From Ampullaceana balthica (taxonomy: Eukaryota; Mollusca; Gastropoda; Lymnaeidae): 64,000 bases of DNA. The DNA lies in the NCBI GenBank assembly GCA_944989445.1, contig CALYLW010000689.1:412261-476260 (forward strand), read 5' to 3'. This document shows positions 31,301-40,903 of this stretch, piece after piece; the first letter of the stretch is position 1, and every line of letters begins with the position of its first letter. Made by a program: the position numbers and the translations under genes. The notes beneath the pieces were generated by a model. The model worked only from the letters and a program-made list of their open reading frames with translations. It ran no database searches and was not told where the DNA came from.

Positions 31301-34120
31301 GTATATGCTCATAGGCTGACATGGAACTAGCCTGAGGATGATGGGGAACTATCCCGAGGGTGATGGGGAACTTGCCTGTGGTTGATGGGGAACTAGCCTG
31401 AAGGTGATGAGGAACTAGCCTGAAGGTGATGGGTAACTAGCCTGAGGTAGCCTGAGGGTGATGGGGAACTATCCTGAAGGTGATGGGGAACTAGGCTGAG
31501 GGTGATGGGGAACTAGCCTGAGGGTGATGGGGAACTAGCCCGAGGGTGATGAGGAACTAGCCTGAGGGTGATGGGGAACTAGCCCGAGGTAGATGGGGAA
31601 CTAGCCTGAGGGTGATGGGGAACTACCCTGAGGGTGATGGGGAACTAGGCTGAGGGTGATGGGGAACTACCCTGAGGGTGATGGGTAACTAGCCTAAGGG
31701 TGATGGGGAACTTGCCTGAAGATGACGGGGAACTAGCATGAAACTGACGGGGAACTAGCATGAGACTAACGGGGAACTAGCATGAGACTAATGGGGAACT
31801 AGCATGAGACTAACGGGGAACTAGCATGAGACTATTGGGGAACTAGAACGAGAGTTACAAGAAACTAGCCTGAAGGTGTTGGGGAACTAGCCTGAGGATG
31901 ATGGGGAACTTGCCTGAGAGTTACGGGGAACTAGCCTGAGGGCAGGGCCGGACTTTAGCCTTTCAACCACTCCGTGCAAAAGTGAAAAAAATGCGCCCCT
32001 TTTGGGTCGTCCATAAATGACGTCATGCAATTTTGCCACCCGTTTTTCGTCACACGTCGTCACAAAAACTTAGACCCCTTCCAATTTGACGTCACAAAGC
32101 TTTGCCCCTCCTCATAAAGACCGTATTTTCTATTCGAAAATGAACATGCTTCAAATCACTTTTTTGTCTTTTAAGTAGATCTATGTATAATAATGTAATA
32201 TACTTTCTGATGGATGTATTATTTCTGTAACTGCATTATATTTATTTTTAAAAGTCGAAATTTTGTAATGTTCTTAGTACCTCAAAGGATGTCAAAAATC
32301 AATACCATTTCATTTTTTACGAATTACTAGACTTTCATTCTCAAAGACCTTACAAGAGGAGTAAATTTATTTTCGTATTTTTGTTCTGCTGTCAATGACG
32401 TTAAATTACCAGTAAAAAAATCTCTGTATTTATTAGTACGGATGCCTTTGCCATGTCTGGTGAGCACAGTTGACATAATAAACTTGTCTGGAACAAAGTC
32501 AGCTAAGAGGCTGGCAAATATTTTAAACGTCCCTGTGTCCTTCACCAACAAGTTCTTGTTGCCAAATACCTTAGAAGTGATTGTGTCCTTGGGTCAGGAA
32601 TAAAAGATATAAGCTCTATTCGCTCTGAAGCCCCGTTTCACCACCAGTTTCAGCAGTTCAATCTTAACATCCAATGAGAATAAGAAGATGCTGTGTGTCA
32701 CAATAGTACAAGATGGCTCGGTAGGGGAACAGCACTTCAGCGTTTCTACACACTTAAATAAGAGCCATTCATTGTGGAAAATAAGGAACAACCTATTCCA
32801 GAACAATCTGATCCTGTTTCTTTGGAAGATTTTGCATTTTTAGTTGATGTGACGAGACATCTAAACTCTCTTAGCACAAATCTTCAAGGGGGAACAGCTG
32901 TGGCAGTCCAAATGTATTCACAAATCAAGGCTTTTGTGGAAAAGGTGCAAATTTTTCAAAGTCAAATGTGTCAAATGCAGCGTAATACTATACATTTCAC
33001 ACCACTACAGAAAGTCATGACAATTGTCCCCGAAAGAAGCATCAATAAGCAAAAGGAAGAGGTAAACTGCAGGTGCAATATCCATGGAGATGAAATTCAA
33101 AAACAGCTAAAAGTTGGACTAGCTTTCGTTATCATGTTCAGGGGCGTCACCAGGGGGGGGTGCAAACCACACCGGGTGACACCATCACACGGGGTGACAA
33201 AAACGTAAAATTTTGTATGTCCCCATTATTTGGCTTTGGCAGGCTCGGTAAAGGTCTAAGGGGTAAGTCGTGAGAGGGGGACACCATGAGCAACCGCACT
33301 GGGTGACACCAACCTTAGTGACGCCTGTGATCAGGTTCATATAAATTTTCTTTGTCATCCCTAAATGCAAAGCGGCTATTGCATAAGTTGATCGATCGAA
33401 AATACCAGTTGAAAAATAGCGTCCCATGATGGCTTTCTGCATTCAACCCCGCTGGTGACTTATGAATTGAGTAGGAGGGTCAATAATATCAAGAGTAAAG
33501 TGGCTTCCTTGACTTCATGATTCGACGGTGAAAGGTCCATGTTGTTAGGGAGGTCTGGCCTGATTGCAGCTGCTTGTCTAACCATATGGTTATGCATGGT
33601 CTATTGTATGATTGCCGCCTGTTTATATATCCGTGAGGTCTGGTCTATAATGTGCGATGGTTGTCTGTCTAGCCTATAGTACATGAAATAAGGGTATATT
33701 GCTATTTGCATAATTTATAGAAAGATATTTCTTGAAAGAAATCAGCAGAACATTCATCGATTTAAAAAGTAATAAAATAAAAATACAAATAAACGTGACA
33801 ACAAGACAGTAAATTTTGTACTTTTAATTGAAATGAATATTATACATGAATATGGCTTTCTTGGACAACTGCACACTAGTGAAGAAGCTGGTTTTCATTA
33901 ACTGAGAAGTTTTGATTATAACATATGTCAAAGTTATGCAGTACGTATTAATTTCATTGTGCTTCTTTGCTTTTCAGAATGCGCTGATGCCAATGGCGTC
34001 TGCTTCAACCCCGGACAAACCTTTTCATTGGTCATTGAAAATACAACATACACCAACTGCACATGCGCCATCGTGGACAACGTCACGCGCTACTCGTGTT
34101 TCGCTAACGCACCCGCATAG
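25299..34120 (+). CDS. Gene A: secreted cysteine-rich protein, about 159 aa
   Basis: Coding exons: 25299-25301 (ATG, tentative), 27085-27160, 28908-29027, 31159-31296, 33978-34120; 480 nt in frame, all internal introns in phase 1. The N-terminus (MLQVLIVTAALLATMEGAS) is a signal peptide followed by a dibasic VKR site, suggesting a secreted precursor with a short propeptide. The mature part has 12 cysteines in three exon-sized modules; PSGQEFSLPGFPPC and NPGQTFSLVIE resemble each other and recall single-domain VWC proteins, but I cannot assign a family. Several N-glycosylation sequons (NGT, NSS, NTT, NCT, NVT) are present. Gene B at 58894-63792 is a paralogue. AATAAA lies at 34228. Function unknown. 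Confidence 0.82.
25880..26090. mobile_element. Small TIR element (MITE), 211 bp
   Basis: Ends CCAATGTTCCATTTAAGCTT and, reversed, CCAATGTTCCCAGTAAGGTT are imperfect inverted repeats of about 22 bp. It lies inside a diverged duplication (GATGTCGGACTTATGG near 25827 and GATGTTGGACTTGTGA near 26101). No coding potential. Confidence 0.5.
26565..26620 (-). repeat. Penelope-like terminus, candidate
   Basis: The minus strand has CGCTGACGAAGGCTTTTC followed by TTGTTTTGTTCTGTCTTGCC. This resembles the end of the element at 29257-29879 (TTGATGAAGGCTCTTTGCC, then the arm). It may be a decayed copy. In gene A intron 1. Confidence 0.35.
27085..27160 (+). CDS. Gene A signal-peptide exon
   Basis: 76 nt, ATG directly after acceptor CACAG, donor GCTG|GTAAGT. 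Encodes the hydrophobic leader and ASIVKRAA. Same length and phase as the gene B exon 58894-58969, whose end reads ASIFRRAA. Confidence 0.85.
27268..27314 (+). repeat. GATAA-tailed repeat, member 3
   Basis: TCTTCTGTATAGAAAGAGCG followed by TCTGTAATAGATAAGATAAG. Short copy in gene A intron. Confidence 0.6.
27955..28220. other. GC-rich block in gene A intron
   Basis: A 260-bp block much richer in G+C than its surroundings (CCCCGCCGAGAAGGGG, GGGACCTGACCGCGACCC). I do not recognise it. Sharp composition edges suggest an inserted element or a retrotransposon end. Confidence 0.35.
28908..29027 (+). CDS. Gene A exon: first cysteine module
   Basis: 120 nt; acceptor ATTTCAG, donor GAAG|GTAAGA. Contains three cysteines and PGFPPCIKYFCKDG, matching gene B's PGFPPCIEYFCQRG. 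Confidence 0.88.
29257..29879 (+). mobile_element. Penelope-like element remnant with inverted arms
   Basis: The element is bounded by 13-bp direct repeats TTGGTAAAACTTA (29244-29256 and 29880-29892). It begins with a tail containing ATGGGGGTGAGACTGC, then has arms 29295-29352 and 29821-29879, which are inverted repeats. Inside are a GIY-YIG-type ORF and, near its right end, TTGATGAAGGCTCTTTGCCA, a degenerate hammerhead-like motif. The reverse-transcriptase part is missing. A 114-bp relative at 2561-2674 keeps only tail and arms. It sits in the gene A intron between 29028 and 31158. Confidence 0.75.
29357..29635 (+). CDS. GIY-YIG-like endonuclease domain of a Penelope-like element
   Basis: 92 codons. 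The start CKRCPLKYIGETGRLLSCRI gives the YIGET and arginine motif of the GIY-YIG endonuclease fused to Penelope reverse transcriptases; a histidine and the PVSRHFNERDH stretch follow, as in that subfamily. In Penelope-like elements this domain nicks the target for insertion. Here it stands alone without the reverse transcriptase, so it is a relic or a captured fragment. The frame is intact. Confidence 0.7.
   Translation: MCKRCPLKYIGETGRLLSCRIAEHVCAIKQDKQCPVSRHFNERDHMGVDDMSVTALVSCTNTPGRISLENKLIHEYGTLTPHGIKVVFALTS
30180..30268 (+). repeat. GATAA-tailed repeat, member 4
   Basis: Contains GGTCTGTGGACGCAATTATC, then TTCTGCATAGAAGGAGCGTC and a tail GATAAGATAAGA. Related copies lie at about 16447, 17286 (minus), 27268 and 53400-53492. 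The simple tail suggests the 3' end of a non-LTR element or SINE. Confidence 0.6.
30470..30945. repeat. 40-bp minisatellite
   Basis: Units alternate two related 20-bp halves, CATGTCAATATGTGCCCTAA and CGTGTCATGATGTGCCTTAG. A small TIR-like insertion (about 30947-31100, ends GTCGGATTTA and TAAATCCAGCAC) follows, and array-like sequence returns at 31105-31145. In gene A intron. Confidence 0.92.
31159..31296 (+). CDS. Gene A exon: second cysteine module
   Basis: 138 nt; acceptor TTGACCAG, donor ACAC|GTGAGT. Four cysteines and VCHDVNSSWPKGC, matching VCHNVNSTWIKQC of gene B. Ends in a threonine-rich run, a possible O-glycosylation segment. Confidence 0.88.
31325..31945. repeat. 22-bp minisatellite
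   Basis: Many imperfect copies of CCTGAGGGTGATGGGGAACT + AG, with a changed block (ATGAGACTAACGGGGAACTA) near 31735-31840. It starts about 30 bp after the donor of the gene A exon 31159-31296. Confidence 0.93.
32006..32215. mobile_element. CRE-bearing MITE, left half only
   Basis: GTCGTCCATAAATGACGTCA and the following 200 bp match one half of the copy at 35631-36012 (reversed). The other end was not found. Confidence 0.6.
32330..33130 (+). pseudogene. hAT transposase relic (GTF2IRD2/ZBED-like)
   Basis: Plus-strand pieces: ISTDAFAMSGEHS near 32430 (the hAT TDxAxAMxG block), then RWLGRGTALQRFY near 32715, and an intact stretch from 32774 with LEDFAFLVDVTRHLNSLSTN. Their order matches hAT transposases related to vertebrate GTF2IRD2. 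Stops and frame changes separate the pieces. It lies in the last intron of gene A. Confidence 0.65.
33139..33327. mobile_element. Small TIR element
   Basis: Ends CAGGGGCGTCACCAGGG and CCTTAGTGACGCCTG are inverted repeats of about 14 bp with one gap, enclosing repeated GGGTGACACC motifs. No clear target duplication. Confidence 0.4.
33978..34120 (+). CDS. Gene A last exon: third cysteine module and stop
   Basis: Acceptor TTTTCAG. Five cysteines including CFNPGQTFSL and TNCTC. Stop TAG at 34118 overlaps a GTAAGC that could act as a donor in the same phase used by gene B. Confidence 0.85.
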
Positions 34121-34227
34121 TAAGCCGATCCGTTGAGCCGGCTATGGTTGAGAGTCAATGTTGATTCATAGACCAAGATGTGAGCTTGTAAGATTATCAT
34201 AAAAAGTAGACCAAGTAATTGGTCTGA

Positions 34228-34233
34228 AATAAA
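34228..34233 (+). terminator. Poly(A) signal of gene A
   Basis: AATAAA, 108 bp after the stop codon of gene A. Confidence 0.6.
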
Positions 34234-34424
34234 TAGTTAAATTCTTTGCTTTCGGTGTTGCTCTTATTTCCGATTGTTGTCTGTGTGTGTGGTGTCTGTG
34301 TGTGCCCGAGTTTATGCGGATGTGCGTTCAGATTCGTTTGTTTTAATACGTATATTTTTGTATATAATATGTATTGTATTATAGATTTGAGTAATTTATT
34401 GTAATGGAAATTAGAAATTATAAG

Positions 34425-34535
34425 TATCAAACAGATTCCATGACGTCTGTATATCAAGCAGACTCCATGACGTCTGTATATTAAACATACTCGATGACGT
34501 CTGTATATCAAACAGACTTTTTGACTTCAGTATAT
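34425..34535. repeat. Short tandem repeat of about 32 bp, 4 copies
   Basis: Copies of ATCAAACAGACTCCATGACG followed by TCTGTAT. Confidence 0.85.
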
Positions 34536-34679
34536 CAATCAATTTAGTCTTAATCAAATATGAGGGTCTTGTCCTTTCCATTATTAGGAATATTGTCGAA
34601 GTAAGACGCTTAAAAAAACTGACTTTTATTGTGACCGGAACTCCTTCATTGTCCTGATGTAAGTTGTAAGCCATTAATG

Positions 34680-35325
34680 AAGTAAATAATGAAGAAATAT
34701 TACAGTATTATCAATAATAAAAATTCCAAATAAAAATGCCCAAATAAAATGTGTTTAAAAAAAACACCTATAGCATTTTATGTGCAATTTACTATAATAT
34801 ATTATATAGATACAAAATAAATACATAGTTGGATAAATTTAGGAGCAAATTATATTTCTGGATAAATATTTAATTAGGAAAATATTTATAATCGAAATAA
34901 TAAGAAATTATTCATTAATGAGTTGCATATTATTTTTAGTGCTTTTGTTTCTATCAGAATGCATCGGAACGCGTTCCGGCACCTTTCCCAAACATACTTA
35001 AACATTTTTTACTGCCTGGATTGTTTGGTCTTACTGCTTGTACAGGTTGTGTTAAATATGACTTCCGGTACCTTTTTTATGGAAAAAATCACTGATTATT
35101 TGTATATGATATGTATTGTTAATAAAAGCTGTAATAGATAAAAATTACATATGCTAAGCTAACATTGATGATTTCCCGTCTATGAACAAGAAAAAATCTT
35201 TAAAACAAATATAACTGTAATTATTTTGTAAAGGGATTAACTTAATTATTTACTTATTAAGAAATTTTATTACCCATGTAGACAACACATTTTTTAAAAA
35301 TAAATATGAAATTAAATAGAGGAAC
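34680..35325. other. AT-rich intergenic stretch
   Basis: No gene or element recognised. The open frame 34923-35141 has no recognisable features. Confidence 0.5.
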
Positions 35326-35329
35326 TCGC

Positions 35330-35618
35330 TAGGGACAGGTACAGATGGAGACAGGCGTTGACTGCCGGGCTAGAAGCAGGAGAAAGAAACCTGCAACAGG
35401 TCGCAGACATAAATCGCCCTAAGAGGAAAAGGAGAGCAAATTAGCCAACCACTAATACAACCTTTCAGTGTCAGAAGTGCAGCAAAGGCTGCCATTCGCG
35501 AGTGGGCTTGTACAGCCACAGCAGAAGCTGGAAAGCCATGCGCGCAAATTCCACAGGAGCACAGCAAATTCTGTCGTCTTACGAGGCATAAGGAAGCCAA
35601 CAACAACAACAACAAAAT
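35330..35618 (+). pseudogene. Non-LTR retrotransposon 3' end
   Basis: The plus strand reads RYRWRQALTAGLEAGERNLQ and, after one TAG, FQCQKCSKGCHSRVGLYSHS. This is a CxxC...HSRxGLxSHxR zinc finger typical of the last residues of invertebrate LINE polyproteins. A (CAA)n tail follows. The 5' part is missing. A CRE MITE is inserted just downstream. Confidence 0.72.
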
Positions 35619-35630
35619 ATCTCTAAATGA

Positions 35631-36012
35631 GCCGTCCATAAATGACGTCACGCACCTAGGTTGGAGGAGAGGGGTTAACACATTTGTGACGAGGGGGAGA
35701 GGGGTCTTTGAGAAATGTGACGTCACAGCAAAAATCACAACTTCAAAAAAAGTTCCACTTAAATATTTGATTTCTTACAATTTATTTTATGTCGTTTACG
35801 ATATTAGAGTGCAACCTTAAATTTAATACATACGTAAATGACAAAAAAGTGATTTGATACATGCTCCTTTTCAATAGAAAATACAGCTTTTAGGGGGGTT
35901 GTCAAATCTTTGTGACGTCATAATGGATGGGGTGTTTTAGTGACGACGCGTGACGAGGTGGTAGATGGGGGAAAAAATCGGCCAAAATCGCGTGACGTCA
36001 TTTATGGACGGC
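35631..36012. mobile_element. CRE-bearing MITE, intact 382-bp copy
   Basis: Perfect inverted ends GCCGTCCATAAATGACGTCA and its complement. Four perfect TGACGTCA palindromes occur at 35643, 35718, 35913 and 35993. No ORF. Other copies: 17722-19546, 32006-32215, 50841-51088. Confidence 0.88.
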
Positions 36013-37920
36013 CACTATTAACATCATGTTAGCAATGTTTTTAACATGAAAATAAAAATAAAACAAGCTTTAAGTCGATCAACATTTCTCTATAATCAGA
36101 AGGTAGGAAATGTTGGTAACATGGAACCGAAATCATGCGTCAAAAATATGTAAATAATTTTTTTACTAACTTGATTTATTGAAGGGTTGGTAAGTATATA
36201 TATTTATCCAAAAATATTTAATTTAAAGTGTAGTAAAACGTGTAGAGACTTACAAAATACATGCATCCAATGACTGGAAAATATCGCTATGCAAAAAATA
36301 TTGAAATTTAATCTTAATCAATGTCTTGCTCATGCCTTTCAAGGGAGTTATAATCTGAAAAGTGCTTGTTTGTATTGTTAGAAGAAATAGAGTACTTTTA
36401 AATTCATCATAAAATAAATTATTGAGAATATGTCTGTTCTCGTTAACTAACTTTACCCATGCATCGGTGAATTCAGATATGATTTTTAATGATGCAAGAA
36501 ACTTGTGTCAACCTCCGAGGAACATTGAGATTTCAAAACATTTTGGAAATAAATTTAAATCAAACGCTTTGCGGTTAATAAAGACATATTTGTAAATAAG
36601 AGTTTTTGCAATCAATTTACGACACGACATTTCGTTGCCAAAATAAATTTTCGGTGTGGTAGGCTCGATATTTATTAAATTAAAATTGTCATGTAGTCCA
36701 GGGCCGTGAATAATGTCTACAGTGTATGGACCTCAACAAATTGGGGACTCTTTTAGTCATGATTGTTACCAAAGTTAAATAGTTGACGCGTGAGGAAGGA
36801 AATATTATTGAATTTTACTTAGTCCAAATAAGCATCTGGTCAAACTTTATACATACTAAATATTGTTAAGTTAAATGGTGGGGGGGGGTGAAGGTAATTT
36901 CAAGAATAACAGAAATTCCTATAGGCCACCCACATTAATTAATGATATAACAAGTTTACTTTAAGGTGTTTAAGGAAATGTATGGTACTCTCATCCAGTG
37001 TTAAATTATGTGATAAATGAAAAATTACGAGAATAATGCATTTATGTCATGAGTTGAAAAAAACACTGATATAAATATGGATGTTCCATATGCATTGATA
37101 TCGATTTGTTTACAATCAGCAGCAATGAAATTTTAAATATTCATTCATTTTACTATCCGGGGAAGTATATACTATCTTATTTACAGATGCGGTATGTGTC
37201 AGCACGTCCACCTGTCCCAAATACATTTTTACTTTCATTTATGGAGGTTGACAAACAAGAGATAGTTATTATTACATATTATATTGACAAGGTTTAAAAA
37301 AACAACTTATTCATATTTTTCTTATATAAATTAAACACATAAATGGCTAGATAAAAATTGACTTTAACACATGATCTTAAAAACATATTAAAATACGGGT
37401 GACTTTAAGCTAGTGATGTACATTGTACCTCACATTATCGATGAATGCCCCTTTCTAATTTCTTCTTTACAAAATAGGTTTTCTTAGTGCATAAATGTCC
37501 AAGATGATAATATAGAGATTTTGGTAAATTGATGGATATAGGTTATACCGTAGGTCATGCACATTAGATTCCATGTTATAGTAGCGCCAGTGTCTACACT
37601 ACAGCATTCCCTTTTTGCTAGGTTGTTGCTTGTTATACTTTTTGAGATGTCAATCATTTTAGGATTTATTAAAAGTTTCTTTAATCCACGTGTTTCTAAG
37701 ATTGTTTAGCGTTGAAGACACGCAATTCTGGTTTTGACATATGTTTTGATTTTAAAATCAAGGTGGTCTCATCTAGGCTGTGAAAAGGTATTCTCAATTT
37801 GATGCGCACTGATTGTATATGGAACTAAAAACAAAGCTAAACTTTAAACCCGGCTCATGAAGAAACAAAGCACGTGTCAAAGGTTTCTTAGCTTGCAATC
37901 CACAAAAATCAAACTGACCA
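36013..37920. other. Intergenic stretch downstream of the BTB gene
   Basis: AT-rich with no gene, RNA or transposon recognised. Confidence 0.5.
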
Positions 37921-37922
37921 GC

Positions 37923-37928
37923 TTTATT
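37923..37928 (-). terminator. Poly(A) signal of the BTB gene
   Basis: AATAAA on the minus strand, about 20 nt after the TAA stop, giving a very short 3' UTR. Confidence 0.6.
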
Positions 37929-37947
37929 ACGCTAGTTACTGCGGAGC

Positions 37948-40296
37948 TTATTGTGGGACATTATTGTCCAATTTGACCCATGTGTATACATTAACACTAT
38001 TTGAGATGGTTGCCTTAGGTATAATGCATGTCTCAAAATTGGAACAGTTACCGCTATCACCATAAATGTGAATTTGTTTAAATAGTTCCGGGTGTTGTGG
38101 CCAGGTCTTCTCTCTTTCTTTAACTACCTCCTCTGCTCCAACAAGATACAAGTCATATCCAAATGTCGCCGCCCCGTAAAGTTCAAAATCAAAGTCCCAC
38201 ATTTTCTTCACAAGTTTGAAATCAATCAGTCCCTGCCCCGTTGAGACTATTCTCCATAAGTCTCCGTTTGTTTGCAAGACGTACGTCACTTCCTCACATC
38301 GGAAGGTGAGCAAATTTTTGGCGGGACCTTCAAGGTTGTTTAACTTTGTCCAAATACGGGTATTGACGTCATAACAATACGTCACAGTCTCATTAGAATA
38401 ACATTCAATTTCATCGCAAAAGACAAGAATTTTGTCTTCGAATGCTGACACGTGCTCAATGACATTATCCATGGGTAAAGTTGAAACTTCTGTCAGGATG
38501 TTTGCAGACATTTTCAAGTCTAATCTGTACACTTTTTTACTAAAATATTTGAACCAATAAATATAACTTTCATGTGGAACAATAATAGCTTTTAAATATA
38601 AGGAAGGTTCAAAGATTACTTTTGAATCCACAGAACTAACATTCGAAACCCCAAAACCAATACTTCGAGAAGGGGCGCCAAAAGAAAAACCACCACTTTT
38701 CTGAACGTGTTGAGAGGTGTTAAGTGCCCTTTGTTGATTCTCGACACATGTCTTCAACGCCTTTGCTCTTAAAACAAATACTGTAACATCATTTCTAGAA
38801 CTGATAAAAAAAGCGAGCAATTCTTCTCTGAAATATGTTAAGCTAACATTTTTATACTCAAAAAGAGGTTTTGGTAACGTATGCCACTCTTTACTTAAAA
38901 AGTTCAGCACATGTACACCCTCACCGTGTATGTAAGCAGCAACATTGACGTATTCGCTACATCGTCGGTGCACAGCTGTCAACGGAAACTGTCCATGACC
39001 TCCTCCGACTGTTTTATACAAGATGGCGCTCACAACAATGTCCCGAATGTCAGAGTCCTCCATGACCAACTTGACCTTTTGCAGACGTCTGAGGTAGTGA
39101 ACACTGGCCAGGGAAATTCTACTTGCGGCAAATAATTTTCTTAGACACTGTAACCTTGCTTGTCGAAGCTCTGAACTCCTAGCATGAAAATATACGTCTT
39201 CGTCCTCAGCTCCTCGATTTTCATCCCCGTAATTGTCAAATATTTCAAAGGCACCAGATTGTAGGTCTTCATTGAGTTCGGTTTCATCAGCACAATTCTG
39301 TGATTCGCTTTTGATCAGCTCATCTTCATTTTTATTGGTGACAGTGTGAGTATCGTTTGTGTTTTCTGTAGAGGCCAGATCAATTTCTCCAGCTTCAGAA
39401 AGCTGTATCTCACTATTGCTTAACGCTCCTTCCTTTCCTTTGATATCAGCATCAGTGGTTTCTTTTAAATTTTCAGGAATCTCCATGGAAATAATATACA
39501 CTTTTTCAACAGTGGATTGATGTACTTTGCTTTTATTTAAATCATCATCTTCTTTTCCATCAACATCAATTTCTAATTCCGAACTGTTTGAATTAGGATT
39601 AGTGAGATCATTAGAGTTGTGGAGGGACATGGAAGATATGTTTGCGTCTGCCAAGATATGTGCCTTAGGGGCGTTTTTTTTAACCTTCGCGTCTGAATAA
39701 TAATCTGCCCATTTTAGAATTGTCTCTATCACAAAATCTTCAGTGGAGACTTTGAGTTCATTGCTGGCAACGATGGTAAAAAGTTGGTAGTCGTCCAGTT
39801 TAAGAATAGTTTCTTTATCTTTACAACTTTCAAAGTTGTGGGTGATAAACTCTATAGTCGCCTCAAGAACCTTTGAAGAACTTAACATTTTAGCGTTCTT
39901 GTAAATATCTTCAAATATTTCTGCAGATAAAATACTGATAGCAAAACTCTCACATTCTTCAAACAGAAATCCAATCTGAAGTTGGTTAGCTGCGTGCCAG
40001 ACATCAAATAGGGTTTTGTCATTGATGACGTCAGCGCTGGTGTACAAAACATCAAGAATGAGTTGGAATGTCGCGCTAGTCATTCCACCGATTGTGACGC
40101 TATTCATTTCCGTTTCTTTCATGCCAGATCTGAAGAGGCCGGAGAAAAACCCGGAGCACGCCTCAAGTACAAAACGAAAACACTTGAACTGCGCACCGTC
40201 CACTATAACAGTAAAGTCTCTGACCCCTTGATTCTCCTGCCACATTTGTTTGACACACCGCGCAAGTCCATAAACAAACGCTTCTTTAGTGTCCAT
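37948..40296 (-). CDS. BTB-BACK-Kelch-like protein, 782 aa
   Basis: Proteins of this type are usually substrate adaptors of Cullin-3 ubiquitin ligases: the BTB domain dimerises and binds Cul3, the Kelch part binds substrate. BTB spans about residues 22-120 (VRDFTVIVDGAQFKCFRFVL, GMTSATFQLILDVLYT). BACK starts at about 122 (EECESFAISI, DYQLFTIVASNELKVSTEDF). BACK appears interrupted by an acidic, low-complexity insert at about 205-370 and resumes at about 372-432. Residues 437-782 are a degenerate Kelch-like region without clear GG pairs; a short FG-type stretch (GGFSFGAPSRSIGFG) lies near 535. One coding exon. I chose the ATG at 40296 rather than 40350 because TTACTTTCAG, a good acceptor, lies between them, so the upstream codons are probably intron. 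The exact KLHL orthologue is not clear. Confidence 0.9.
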   Translation of the reverse strand: MDTKEAFVYGLARCVKQMWQENQGVRDFTVIVDGAQFKCFRFVLEACSGFFSGLFRSGMKETEMNSVTIGGMTSATFQLILDVLYTSADVINDKTLFDVWHAANQLQIGFLFEECESFAISILSAEIFEDIYKNAKMLSSSKVLEATIEFITHNFESCKDKETILKLDDYQLFTIVASNELKVSTEDFVIETILKWADYYSDAKVKKNAPKAHILADANISSMSLHNSNDLTNPNSNSSELEIDVDGKEDDDLNKSKVHQSTVEKVYIISMEIPENLKETTDADIKGKEGALSNSEIQLSEAGEIDLASTENTNDTHTVTNKNEDELIKSESQNCADETELNEDLQSGAFEIFDNYGDENRGAEDEDVYFHARSSELRQARLQCLRKLFAASRISLASVHYLRRLQKVKLVMEDSDIRDIVVSAILYKTVGGGHGQFPLTAVHRRCSEYVNVAAYIHGEGVHVLNFLSKEWHTLPKPLFEYKNVSLTYFREELLAFFISSRNDVTVFVLRAKALKTCVENQQRALNTSQHVQKSGGFSFGAPSRSIGFGVSNVSSVDSKVIFEPSLYLKAIIVPHESYIYWFKYFSKKVYRLDLKMSANILTEVSTLPMDNVIEHVSAFEDKILVFCDEIECYSNETVTYCYDVNTRIWTKLNNLEGPAKNLLTFRCEEVTYVLQTNGDLWRIVSTGQGLIDFKLVKKMWDFDFELYGAATFGYDLYLVGAEEVVKEREKTWPQHPELFKQIHIYGDSGNCSNFETCIIPKATISNSVNVYTWVKLDNNVPQ

Positions 40297-40903
40297 TCTT
40301 ATTGGCTGAAAGTAACAAAGTATAATACCGTCATCGAAAATATTTAACATTACTAAAAACTGAACATTTAAAACAAATATTTAGTTTCATTTCCTAAGCC
40401 TAATAGTATAAACTTTAAACCTTAACTGAAGTTAGAACTCAACCTCAACTCAAATTCAAAGTTTTATGGCTTGATTAAACTTAATAAAAACTTTAAACAG
40501 AAAAAAGGATTCATATTAGGTATCTACAAGTACTACAAGGTATTTTTCATTTTGGTTACTTTGCTTCTCAAAAATACATCTTATTTTTGAAAATTCTAAT
40601 TTAATAAAAATTTATTGGAACATTCATAAATTTTTAAAAATGTATAAAATTAATGCATAAATATGTATACCTGAAAAGCACCTGCGATTTTGGTGTTATA
40701 GATGTCAAAAACCGATATGTTTTATAAGTAATTAAACAAATTTTCTCTTTCAACAGTAATTTGCCAATATCCAAATAATATCGGGAATTCATTAAATGTA
40801 TTGTTCTTTCCAGGAACTGAATTTAGGCAATTTCTGAAGAGTTAATATAGTTTTACTTTCATATGTTACTGCCTTATTAGACAAACCAATAAAATGTTAA
40901 TTG
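40297..40903. other. Upstream region of the BTB gene
   Basis: A probable splice acceptor ends at about 40306, so a non-coding 5' exon should lie to the right; none was identified. AT-rich, no other feature. Confidence 0.45.

Noticed and set aside
32327..32806. Minus-strand ORFs over the hAT relic
   Set aside because: They are shadows; the plus strand carries the recognisable transposase blocks in the right order.
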